From Myxococcales bacterium (GTDB taxonomy: Bacteria > Myxococcota_A > Polyangia > Haliangiales > Haliangiaceae), in NCBI GenBank assembly GCA_024222395.1, contig JAAEPE010000340.1, positions 1 to 36,291 on the forward strand: DNA of 36,291 bases, read 5' to 3'. Below the pieces are notes generated by a model. That model saw nothing but the letters and a program-made list of their open reading frames with translations, made no database searches and was not told the origin of the DNA. Shown one piece after another: positions 28,466 through 36,291 of the stretch; positions within the stretch are counted from its first letter, which is position 1; every line of letters starts with the position of its first letter. The position numbers and the translations under genes are program-made.

Positions 28466-30109
28466 TTAGCTGGCGCCCTTAACAGGGCATTTCGAACGAA
28501 CGCGGAATCGGTAGAAGCCGAGCTCGTCCTTCCAGTACTCTCCATTAAACTTCCACATAAAGTGCTCATCGTCAATCACAATCGGTTCAAGCCGATTGTG
28601 ACCTGAGATTTGTTGCCCCCGTGCGCTCGCCGAGACCTGACCGGCTTTGTTCTCGAGAGTCTCGAGTTTGATCTTCAGACCATCGCGGCTAAGTTCGCGA
28701 AGCTCCTTGCTAAGTCGCTCGATTCGCTCGCGAGCAAGCTTACCCGCATCGGCCTGAGCAAGAGACTGCTGAACCGTTAGTTCTTGGAGAACTTCGGCTG
28801 CAATAGAAGTTGTCTGCCAAGCCTTGTCAGCCTTCTCAAGCATCTTGAGTTCTTTGTCTAGCTCATCGACCCAAGCGAAGGTCTTGCGAAGCATCTTGTC
28901 GCCAAGAGCCGAGAGTGCGAGTCGTTGCGTTGCATCGGGGAGCCCCGCTTTGGCCTTGAGGACCTTCTTTACGTATTCGTAGAACTCAGCATTGTCCTCG
29001 TACTTGCCGAGCATCTCGTCGAGATCCTTGCGGAGAGGACGGTAGAGGTCGTCGTACTCGGCGACGGCAGCCAGTGCCCGATCGTATTGGCAGTACTTGT
29101 AGTAGATGACCGACTCAAGAAGCACTGATTCAGGGAAGAACTGATCTTCGAAGTACGGAGCATTGAGGGTGTGGATGTTGCCGAGTGCCTTGGAGTTATT
29201 GGTCTTCATGAAGTACGCCCAAGATGCCTCGAAGAGGGAGGGCAACCAGTCTGGAGACTTCTGAGTCAACTTCTCGTAGTACTTGATGGAGGTGTCGAAC
29301 TGCTGTGTTGAGTAGAAGACGCGAGCGAGCTGAAGCCAGGCAAGCTCTTGGAATTGATCGACGTCGTCTTTCGAGTAGTACTTGGGGCGCTCTTCGGCGA
29401 TGACCAGAATATCCTTGAATGCAGCAACGGCAGGCTTGCCCTTGTACTGGCGGACGTAGGTCACACCTTCGAAGAACTTGGCCTTGACGAAGAATGGGTC
29501 CTTTTTGCTTACGTTTTGAAAGAGAGAGATGGCTTGCTCGAAATCGCCCTCGCTGTAGAAGTGTCGACCAAGAAGGAAGTAGAGTTCGTTGCGAACTTCC
29601 TCCATGACAGGCTCGTCAAGACTGGCAGGATCGTACTGACCTATCTTCTCAAGAATGCCCGAGGTCTCAGGCAGCACGCGGCTGAGTGCTGCGAGCCACT
29701 TCAGAGTCACCCCGTAGTAGAGGTGCCCGTTCCCCAGCTCGACGATTCGGTCGAAATAGGCGAGCGATGCAGCGTAGTAGCCCATTTGATAGAGCGTCTT
29801 GCCCATGAAGAATTCGGCACGTTGCTTGTTTGCCACCGAGTCCTCGGTCTCGCCATTGATGACCTTGGCGAACTCGATGGACGCCGAGTCGTAGTCCTTC
29901 TTATTGTAGAGCTTGGTAGCTCGCTGCAACGTCTTCGTTGGAGGAGTTGTGTCGGGGGGCGGCTCGGCATTCTTCCTTTTCGAGGTCTCAACCTCATCTT
30001 CTTCGAAGGTCATCTCGTCGCCTTGTGCGAAAGCAGTGCTTTCGAACAAGGCCCCGAATAACAGGGCAAAAGGAATTAGAGCGAGTAGCCAGTTTCTTGT
30101 TTGACGCAT
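28466..30109 (-). CDS. gltC: secreted TPR-containing protein, GltC-like
   Basis: The 547-residue product has a signal peptide (about 1-28, cleavage after STAFA), an acidic Lys/Glu/Pro-rich segment, then TPR-like units (for example ATKLYNKKDYDSASIEFAKV and ARVFYSTQQFDTSIKYYEKL). A coiled-coil region follows (about 405-490), and the tail contains DDEHFMWKFNGEYWKDELGF and a C-terminal Cys. I recall this 'EYW+DELGFYR' ending from myxobacterial GltC, a periplasmic gliding protein that interacts with the outer-membrane components. The ATG is preceded by AGAGG. It leads the leftward gene block and has a plausible promoter. Confidence 0.75.
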   Translation of the reverse strand: MRQTRNWLLALIPFALLFGALFESTAFAQGDEMTFEEDEVETSKRKNAEPPPDTTPPTKTLQRATKLYNKKDYDSASIEFAKVINGETEDSVANKQRAEFFMGKTLYQMGYYAASLAYFDRIVELGNGHLYYGVTLKWLAALSRVLPETSGILEKIGQYDPASLDEPVMEEVRNELYFLLGRHFYSEGDFEQAISLFQNVSKKDPFFVKAKFFEGVTYVRQYKGKPAVAAFKDILVIAEERPKYYSKDDVDQFQELAWLQLARVFYSTQQFDTSIKYYEKLTQKSPDWLPSLFEASWAYFMKTNNSKALGNIHTLNAPYFEDQFFPESVLLESVIYYKYCQYDRALAAVAEYDDLYRPLRKDLDEMLGKYEDNAEFYEYVKKVLKAKAGLPDATQRLALSALGDKMLRKTFAWVDELDKELKMLEKADKAWQTTSIAAEVLQELTVQQSLAQADAGKLARERIERLSKELRELSRDGLKIKLETLENKAGQVSASARGQQISGHNRLEPIVIDDEHFMWKFNGEYWKDELGFYRFRVRSKCPVKGAS

Positions 30110-30155
30110 GAACCTCTTCTTTCGTCTTGCAGAAGCTGCTTAACGAGGGCGATGA

Positions 30156-30185
30156 ATATTCCCGAGCAACCACCATTGTTGTCAA
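30156..30185 (-). promoter_or_regulatory. candidate promoter of the GltC-like gene
   Basis: On the minus strand a consensus TTGACA (30185-30180) is followed after 18 bases by GAATAT (30161-30156), 46 bases before the ATG. The -35 is perfect and the -10 is weak. Confidence 0.4.
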
Positions 30186-30363
30186 GTGTTTGACCGACCG
30201 TCACGATAACTGCGTAGGAAAATGACTCTTCTCGGATCTCGCAACTCGCCTGTCTGCGCTTTGGTATTGGCCAGTTATTGGGAATTCCGTGATGGAAAGT
30301 GAATCCTTGGCCACATTCCCTAGACGAATCGCCCAACGCTGCAGACTTGCCTAGGAGCCTACC

Positions 30364-30391
30364 TTGACTTCCAATAGGCGACGACTATGAT
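30364..30391 (+). promoter_or_regulatory. sigma-70 promoter of the Cys-rich lipoprotein gene
   Basis: TTGACT (30364-30369), a 16-base spacer and TATGAT (30386-30391) make a near-consensus RpoD promoter. Transcription should start near 30398, about 32 bases before the ATG. Confidence 0.6.
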
Positions 30392-30429
30392 GCGTTGGCG
30401 TTAACTCTGGGTAACCAGGAGTACATGAA

Positions 30430-30900
30430 ATGAAACGAAGGCTGTCTTCCATCCTCCCGAACCTTATTCTCTCGCTGTCCGCTGTGACGATGGCGTTTAC
30501 ATCGGCCTGTTCGGACAACCCGGTCGGTCGTAAGTGCTTCGTGGGCACCGACGCTGGCAACAGCGCCCAGTCGATTATTGCTTCGCCTGCGCTCGAATGC
30601 CCATCGCGCCAATGCCTGCACTACCCTAGCGATACGGACAAGGAACTGCCAGACGGCAGTGAATTCGCGGATCTCTGCACTGCGGAATGCAGCAGCAACG
30701 ATGAGTGTGACAAGGTTCCTGAATCGCCATGTGTATCGGGCTTTGAGTGTGCGGTTGCAGTTCAGACTGGCCCCTTCTGTTGCCGCAAGATGTGCATCTG
30801 TAGAGATTACATGCTCATCCCCGATGGTGGCCCGGTAGCCCCCGCCGCCTGCGACCCAAACAACCCAGCCAACACCTGTATCAACCTTCCCGGTCGATAG
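30430..30900 (+). CDS. cysteine-rich lipoprotein, function unknown
   Basis: The 156-residue product has a signal peptide with lipobox TSAC (Cys at 27). The mature part is dense in cysteines (15 including the lipidated one), many in closely spaced groups such as CTAECSSNDECDK and FCCRKMCICRD, so several disulfides or a metal site are likely. Small Cys-rich lipoproteins of this style are abundant in Myxococcota; no function is recognised. The ATG is supported by AGGAG at 30416-30420, and the gene has its own promoter. It is divergent from the Glt-like block, and no gene follows on the same strand before the opposite-strand gene at 31305. Confidence 0.8.
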   Translation: MKRRLSSILPNLILSLSAVTMAFTSACSDNPVGRKCFVGTDAGNSAQSIIASPALECPSRQCLHYPSDTDKELPDGSEFADLCTAECSSNDECDKVPESPCVSGFECAVAVQTGPFCCRKMCICRDYMLIPDGGPVAPAACDPNNPANTCINLPGR

Positions 30901-30985
30901 GGCGGCTATATAAGCCGGCATTGCATTGCCGACCACAAAGGGAAGGCTGCTCCCCGGGGCAAGCGCACGCCCAGACAGCCCTGTA

Positions 30986-31008
30986 GGGCACTTGCAAAGC
31001 AAGTGCCC
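30986..31008. terminator. strong hairpin downstream of the Cys-rich lipoprotein
   Basis: A perfect 10-bp stem, GGGCACTTGC / GCAAGTGCCC, closes a three-base loop. The sequence after it (CCTCCC) is not T-rich, so it is either a weak terminator, an mRNA-stabilising 3' hairpin or part of the neighbouring repeat region. Confidence 0.5.
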
Positions 31009-31020
31009 CCTCCCGGCAGA

Positions 31021-31205
31021 GACGCGACCAGCAAACAACGAAGGCAGATACACGCCAGCAAACAACGGGGGCGAGACGCGAGCAGCAAGCAGCGAGGGGG
31101 TAGAGACGCCCCCCACAAACGAACGACTTGGCGAGAAGCAACCAGCAACCAACGACGACCAGGCACGCCCACTCAAACAACGAGGGCGAGAAGCAAACAT
31201 CGAGA
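31021..31205. repeat. degenerate tandem repeat, period about 27-30 bp
   Basis: Variants of the core CAGCAAACAACG recur at 31029, 31056, 31083, about 31114, 31143, about 31171 and 31191. They are followed by GGGCGAGA-like sequence in several units. The units have drifted and differ in length by a few bases. Confidence 0.6.
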
Positions 31206-31263
31206 ACTGGCCAGCAGCCGATGCGCAGCTCTCGGGGCCAGATCTTCGATACGTCCTGGCTCC

Positions 31264-31291
31264 CCGGAACTACTCCGCCGGAACTACTCCG
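31264..31291. repeat. two tandem copies of a 14-bp sequence
   Basis: CCGGAACTACTCCG occurs twice in direct succession just beyond the stop codon of the leftward gene at 31305. Confidence 0.8.
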
Positions 31292-31304
31292 AGAGCCGAG
31301 AGCC

Positions 31305-32294
31305 CTAGCGAAGAACGATCGGGTAGGTGATCGGGGTCTTCTTCTTCTTGCTCTTGGGAAAGCTGGCAGCCTGAATGGCCTTGTCGAGGCAGATGCCTGT
31401 CGGAGTCCCTTCGAAGTCGCCGGTCTGCTTGGCCTTCGCGAGCTTGCCACTGCCAGCGATGATCATCTCAAATGTCGCCATGCCCTCGATGCCATAGGCG
31501 TCGAAGCAAGCGCGGGTCTGACTAGAGACCTCCTTCATTGCCGCCTTGATTTGTGCAGTCGTGAGTCGGTCTGGATGCACGATGACGGGCACCTTTGGCT
31601 CGGTAGAGGCGACTTTCAGCTCCGGCTCGCCTTTGCAACTTGAGGCATTCACTGGTGCCTTCTTGGAAGCGGGCGAGGAAGCAAAGACTACTCCACGACA
31701 TGGGTCGAAGAGGCGGTATCCCACGACATCCACCTTGTAGCCGCTGCGACCAGCCACTTTGAATTGCTCGACGTTCGTCGGCACCTTGACGAGCAATTGA
31801 GCGCGCAGTCGTGGCCCCAGATGAGCAGTCCAATGCTCGAGGCGCTTGGCCTTCTCAAAGAGCTTTGTTTCGCTGCTGAGCCCGAAAGCCTTCACTTTGC
31901 CGCCATCGACCTTGTGGGCGCCTTTGCCTACGACAACTGGCCCCTCGTCTCCACACCAAAGGCAGGAACGAAGATCCACTTGCACAGACATCTTCTTAGC
32001 GTCTGGAAGAATGTCGATAGCGTCAGTGCCAACCTCTACGAGGAAGGTATCCTGGGTTATTCGGCTCTGTCGCTGATCTCGAACGCCCTGACACTGGCGT
32101 CGAAGGAGATCATTCTTAGTTGCCCCACAGCTCACTTTCTGAGACCAGAAGAGGGCTGCCATGCTCTTTGCGCTATGAATGGGCTTCGCCATCTTGACCT
32201 TATCGTCAAAGCCGTCTGCCTCGGCTGTCCCCACTCCAAGAGCGAGGGCGGCAGGAGCGAGAACTAGAGCGAATGCCAGAGCTTGTGCGCGCAT
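31305..32294 (-). CDS. periplasmic protein with AgmX/PglI-like C-terminal domain
   Basis: The 329-residue product has a signal peptide (1-26, ...GTAEA) and no membrane helix afterwards. The middle region contains paired cysteines (LRSCLWCGDEG), consistent with a disulfide. The C-terminal 85 residues (LTTAQIKAAMKEVSSQTRAC ... ASFPKSKKKKTPITYPIVLR) have the pattern of the AgmX/PglI tail: a helix with a Cys before a tyrosine, a second Cys in a later helix, and F(P)K..... then ITYP at the end. In AgmX and PglI this domain is fused to membrane and FHA or zinc parts; here it is free in the periplasm. It starts 12 bases after the DUF1232 gene, so the two form an operon. Confidence 0.75.
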   Translation of the reverse strand: MRAQALAFALVLAPAALALGVGTAEADGFDDKVKMAKPIHSAKSMAALFWSQKVSCGATKNDLLRRQCQGVRDQRQSRITQDTFLVEVGTDAIDILPDAKKMSVQVDLRSCLWCGDEGPVVVGKGAHKVDGGKVKAFGLSSETKLFEKAKRLEHWTAHLGPRLRAQLLVKVPTNVEQFKVAGRSGYKVDVVGYRLFDPCRGVVFASSPASKKAPVNASSCKGEPELKVASTEPKVPVIVHPDRLTTAQIKAAMKEVSSQTRACFDAYGIEGMATFEMIIAGSGKLAKAKQTGDFEGTPTGICLDKAIQAASFPKSKKKKTPITYPIVLR

Positions 32295-32306
32295 ACGTCG
32301 CGAGGG

Positions 32307-32882
32307 TTACCAAAGGCAGCTCCGACTGTCACTATATTTGGTCAACTTGTACTGCAGATAGCTTTTGAACTTTGGGGTCAGGGTATCCGGGCCCTCAAAC
32401 GGTGCTGCTGGCATGCGCCTTATATCGTCGGCGACTTCCTCATAGAGCTTTGCGCGCTCCTCTGGGTTTTCCAAGATCGTAGCCACACCGCGCCCCCGCG
32501 CGCTCGTATCTACGAGCCTGGCGACGTACTTGCGAAGGTCTGCAGCGAGTTCGTCACCGAGAAACTCGTCGATTCGCTTGCTCTCATTGACAAGTCGTCC
32601 GACTGCCACAATGTGCTTGGCATCGCTGAGGCCCTCGTCAAGGCCGCGCTGGCTCGCGAGCTCGGTGCAAATCCGAGTCACCGTCACATCATCGAGCACT
32701 CCAATCGACTCCTCCCAATCGGGAACGAGGTCCATACGAGTAACGACATAGTTGAGGGCAGCCGCCGCAAATTGCCTCGCATCTTTCTCAATCGCCTCGC
32801 TATTTATAATCGCCTCGAGGATCTCAACATCCTCTCGAATCGAGCCCACCCACTCCCGAAATGCCTCCACATGTTCTGACAT
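32307..32882 (-). CDS. DUF1232 (YkvA-like) domain protein
   Basis: The 191-residue product contains ALNYVVTRMDLVPDWEESIG followed by VLDDV (about 42-66). This is the DUF1232/YkvA signature, where the usual form is 'Y..SP.DLIPD..P..G.LDD'. The function of the domain is not established; many members are membrane-associated. The start at MSEHVEAF is preferred; an ATG at 32903 would add MPLHSLP. It is the first gene of a two-gene operon with the AgmX/PglI-tail protein and is divergent from mdh. Confidence 0.75.
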   Translation of the reverse strand: MSEHVEAFREWVGSIREDVEILEAIINSEAIEKDARQFAAAALNYVVTRMDLVPDWEESIGVLDDVTVTRICTELASQRGLDEGLSDAKHIVAVGRLVNESKRIDEFLGDELAADLRKYVARLVDTSARGRGVATILENPEERAKLYEEVADDIRRMPAAPFEGPDTLTPKFKSYLQYKLTKYSDSRSCLW

Positions 32883-32980
32883 TGGCAGCGAGTGTAGCGG
32901 CATCTAGCAGGACTCGCCGAGAGTGCCTACAGTACCTACACGAAGACAGTTCTCGCGTACGCACCAGCGTCCCCACCGCC

Positions 32981-33010
32981 TTGATACCGCGAGCACATGC
33001 GCGGTACATA
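32981..33010 (+). promoter_or_regulatory. candidate promoter of the mdh-sucCD operon
   Basis: TTGATA (32981-32986) and TACATA (33005-33010) with an 18-base spacer lie about 60 bases before the mdh ATG. The -10 is a weak match, so this is tentative. Confidence 0.3.
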
Positions 33011-33068
33011 GCTCTCCACGACCCATGTAGGTCGGTCATACGCAACACGCGAAACAAGGACCATAGAG

Positions 33069-34001
33069 ATGCCAAGAGCTAAAATTTCCGTAATCGGTGC
33101 CGGCAACGTAGGCGCCACCTGTGCCCACTGGATTGTCGCCAAAGAACTGGCCGACTGTGTACTCGTCGACATTGTTGACGGCATGCCTCAGGGCAAAGCC
33201 CTCGACATGATGGAAGCAACGCCCGTCGTCGATTCCGACTGCCAAATCACCGGTAGCAATGGCTACGAAGCCACGGCCAGCTCGGACGTCGTCATCATCA
33301 CTAGCGGCATTCCTCGCAAGCCCGGTATGAGCCGCGATGACCTCCTGGCGACCAACAAGAAGATCATGAGCTCGGTGTGTGAAGAAGTTAAGAAGACTTC
33401 TCCCAACGCCTGCGTCATCATCGTCGCGAATCCTCTCGACGCTATGTGTCACGTCGCCTTCGACACCCTCGGCTTCCCACGCGAGCGCGTCATGGGCATG
33501 GCTGGCGTTCTCGACACCGCACGCTACAAGTCGTTCATCGCAATGGAACTAAACGTCTCTGTAGAAGATGTGCACGGCATGGTTCTCGGTGGACACGGCG
33601 ACACCATGGTGCCGTTGCCAAACCACACCTCGGTTGGTGGCATTCCACTCACGGAGCTCATTTCTAAAGAGCGCATCGATGAGATCATTACACGGACCGC
33701 AAAGGGCGGAGCCGAGATTGTCGGCCTTCTCAAGACAGGCTCCGCGTTCTACGCACCATCTGCAGGTGCAGTGGCGATGGCAGAGTCCATCATCAAGGAC
33801 AAGAAGCGCGTCCTTCCCTGTGCATCTCTGCTCAACGGTGAGTACGGCCACAAAGACCTCTTCATCGGAGTCCCCTGTGTCCTTGGCAAGGGCGGCGTGG
33901 AGAAGGTCATCGAGATCAAGCTCGACGAGCACGAGAAAGGTCTTCTCGACCACTCTGCAAACGCCGTCATGGGCCTCGTCGAGGCTCTCGCAAACAACTA
34001 G
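33069..34001 (+). CDS. mdh: malate dehydrogenase (LDH-like type)
   Basis: The enzyme oxidises malate to oxaloacetate with NAD in the TCA cycle. The 310-residue product has the N-terminal GAGNVG nucleotide-binding loop (10-15), Asp34 for NAD preference, and the substrate-loop arginines R83 and R89 (IPRKPGMSR). It also has N121 (VANPLDA), the D149/R152 pair (LDTAR) and catalytic H176 ([10 protein letters not shown]). The Arg in the loop (PRKPGMSR) argues for malate rather than lactate. AAGGA precedes the ATG by about nine bases. It is followed after 23 bases by sucC, so the three genes form an operon of successive TCA-cycle enzymes, an order known from Myxococcota. Confidence 0.97.
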   Translation: MPRAKISVIGAGNVGATCAHWIVAKELADCVLVDIVDGMPQGKALDMMEATPVVDSDCQITGSNGYEATASSDVVIITSGIPRKPGMSRDDLLATNKKIMSSVCEEVKKTSPNACVIIVANPLDAMCHVAFDTLGFPRERVMGMAGVLDTARYKSFIAMELNVSVEDVHGMVLGGHGDTMVPLPNHTSVGGIPLTELISKERIDEIITRTAKGGAEIVGLLKTGSAFYAPSAGAVAMAESIIKDKKRVLPCASLLNGEYGHKDLFIGVPCVLGKGGVEKVIEIKLDEHEKGLLDHSANAVMGLVEALANN

Positions 34002-34024
34002 CCCTCCCCGGCTAAGGAAACACT

Positions 34025-35193
<1,169 letters not shown>

Positions 35194-35197
<4 letters not shown>

Positions 35198-36075
35198 GCG
35201 TTCTCATCGGAGAAGAAACCAAGCTGCTCGTTCAGGGCATGACCGGCAAGACGGGTGCATTCCACACCGTGCAGGCCATTGATTACGGCACCAACGTGGT
35301 TGCCGGCGTAACCCCAGGCAAAGCTGGCGGTAGTGTAGAAGGTTGCGATGGCGTCCCCATCTTCAACACCTGTGAAGAGGCAGTCGCAGCAACCGGTGCA
35401 AACGCATCGGTCATCTACGTGCCACCTCCCTTTGCAGCCGACGCCATCATGGAAGCTGCCGCTGCAGGCATTCCACTCATCATCACTATCACCGAGGGCG
35501 TTCCTGCCGCGGATATGGTGAATGTCATGGCATTCCTCGATGCAGAGCACCCGAATACGGTTCTCGTTGGTCCGAACTGCCCCGGTGTCATTACACCAGG
35601 CGCATGCAAGATCGGCATTATGCCTGGCTACATCCACAAAGAGGGCGATATCGGCGTGGTCTCACGTTCGGGCACGCTCACCTACGAAGTTGTTCACCAG
35701 CTCACCACCTTGGGCCTCGGTCAATCTACCGCTATCGGTATTGGCGGCGATCCGGTCAAGGGCATGGACTTCATCGACTGCATCAAGCTCTTCAATGAGG
35801 ATCCTGGTACTCGGGCAATCATGATGATTGGCGAGATTGGTGGCTCTTCTGAGGAGGAGGCTGCTGCTTACATCAAGGATAATGTGAAGAAGCCGGTTGC
35901 AGGTTTCATTGCTGGGCTGACGGCTCCTCCGGGTAAGCGCATGGGTCACGCCGGCGCCATCATTGCAGGCGGGAAGGGCTCGGCTCAGGACAAGATTGCT
36001 GCGATGGAAGCTGCGGGCATCAAGATGGCACCAACGCCAGCTGAGATGGGTACTACGCTTCAGAGTCTTTTGTAG
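35194..36075 (+). CDS. sucD: succinate-CoA ligase, alpha subunit
   Basis: The 293-residue subunit binds CoA and carries the phosphohistidine. The CoA-binding Rossmann part has [20 protein letters not shown] and VTPGKAGG, the ligase domain has VGPNCPGVI and SRSGTLTYE, and the catalytic His is H252 in RMGHAGAII. The start ATG overlaps the sucC stop (ATGA at 35194-35197). It is the last gene of the mdh-sucC-sucD operon, which ends in an intrinsic terminator. Confidence 0.98.
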
Positions 36076-36093
36076 CCCCACGGAGTTACTCTT

Positions 36094-36140
36094 AGAATGC
36101 GGGCGCGTTGCTTTTTTGACAGCGCGCCCGTTCTTTGTTT
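36094..36140 (+). terminator. terminator of the mdh-sucCD operon
   Basis: CGGGCGCG (36100-36107) pairs with CGCGCCCG (36123-36130), extended by AGAA/TTCT. The loop is 15 bases with a T run, and TTTGTTT follows. Confidence 0.8.
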
Positions 36141-36184
36141 GCGGCTCGTTTCGGCAACGTCCCATCCATTGTTAAACTTTAGGT

Positions 36185-36239
36185 AGCGGTTCCTCCTGAT
36201 CCGATTCAGGATCGGGGTTGCAATAACAAAGGAACCGCT
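36185..36239 (+). promoter_or_regulatory. inverted repeat overlapping the ribosome binding site of the last gene
   Basis: AGCGGTTCC (36185-36193) is the exact complement of GGAACCGCT (36231-36239), and an inner hairpin (CCTGA / TCAGG, or GATCC / GGATC) lies between. The right arm contains the GGA of the putative Shine-Dalgarno AAAGGA for the ATG at 36241. In mRNA the fold could hide the start; as DNA it could be an element end or operator. Confidence 0.45.
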
Positions 36240-36240
36240 G

Positions 36241-36291
36241 ATGAATAGAGTATCAAAGAAACGAAGAAAAGCCCTTACCGAGATCATTCCA
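36241..36291 (+). CDS. start of an unidentified gene, cut by the window edge
   Basis: An ATG seven bases after AAAGGA opens a frame with 17 codons in the window, beginning MNRVSKKRRKALTE. It is Lys/Arg-rich. Too little is present to identify a family; the inverted repeat in front leaves open that it belongs to a mobile element. Confidence 0.4.
   Translation, partial: MNRVSKKRRKALTEIIP

Larger units (their letters stand above)
30110..30429. other. divergent intergenic region with two promoters
   Basis: About 320 bases without a gene lie between the leftward Glt-like block and the rightward Cys-rich lipoprotein. I see one promoter candidate for each direction and nothing else. Confidence 0.6.
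30901..31304. other. gene-free stretch with hairpin and degenerate repeats
   Basis: About 400 bases hold no convincing gene. The content is a strong hairpin (30986-31008), a degenerate tandem repeat (about 31021-31205) and a 14-bp direct repeat (31264-31291). Open frames here on both strands reflect low sequence complexity. Confidence 0.6.

Noticed and set aside
29348..30061. 237-codon open frame on the plus strand
   Set aside because: It is antisense to the GltC-like gene, with no motif, no ribosome binding site and shadow-like composition.
30385..31200. 271-codon frame on the minus strand over the Cys-rich lipoprotein and the repeat region
   Set aside because: The product is low-complexity from the tandem repeat, then antisense to a gene that has a lipobox, a ribosome binding site and a promoter.
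31021..31205. CRISPR array
   Set aside because: Repeat units are not conserved, the period varies, no unique spacers separate them, and no cas genes are nearby.

Overview
The window looks like a chromosomal segment of a member of the Myxococcota (former Deltaproteobacteria), probably an uncultured or poorly sampled lineage. The reasons are a block of adventurous-gliding (Glt/Agl/Agm) type genes, many Cys- or TPR-containing lipoproteins, the C-terminal domain shared by AgmX and PglI in two proteins, and a myxobacterial-style mdh-sucC-sucD operon. Base composition appears only moderately GC-rich by eye, lower than Myxococcus itself, so I do not assign a genus.

Left part (1-7.5 kb): a decayed edge with housekeeping genes. 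It opens with the end of an IS3-type element whose orfA carries an early stop. Next comes a cytochrome/ferredoxin/flavin redox gene that has lost both ends, a lipoprotein, a rhomboid protease, the primary sigma factor RpoD with a clear terminator, and an OB-fold-like lipoprotein. The last gene here is a short-chain dehydrogenase broken by a 162-bp MITE-like element.

Centre (7.5-30.1 kb): all genes lie on the minus strand and nearly all encode TPR proteins. Read in the direction of transcription they are a GltC-like protein, a GltD/AgmU-like TPR protein, a GltE/AglT-like TPR lipoprotein, a small GltF-like exported protein, a GltG/PglI-like protein with FHA and AgmX/PglI domains, a TPR lipoprotein, and a giant 3,890-residue TPR protein without signal peptide. 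A second copy of the MITE sits exactly on the stop codon of the GltG-like gene. The set resembles the trans-envelope gliding machinery of Myxococcus xanthus, but the partners GltH, GltI and GltJ are not in this window.

Right part (30.4-36.3 kb): a Cys-rich lipoprotein with a good sigma-70 promoter and a 400-bp gene-free stretch holding a strong hairpin and a degenerate tandem repeat. Then come a periplasmic protein ending in the AgmX/PglI-type domain, in an apparent operon with a DUF1232 protein, and divergently the TCA-cycle operon mdh-sucC-sucD with its terminator. The window ends in the first codons of an unidentified gene preceded by an inverted repeat that overlaps its ribosome binding site.

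All identifications come from reading the sequence and recalled family knowledge; no database search was run.
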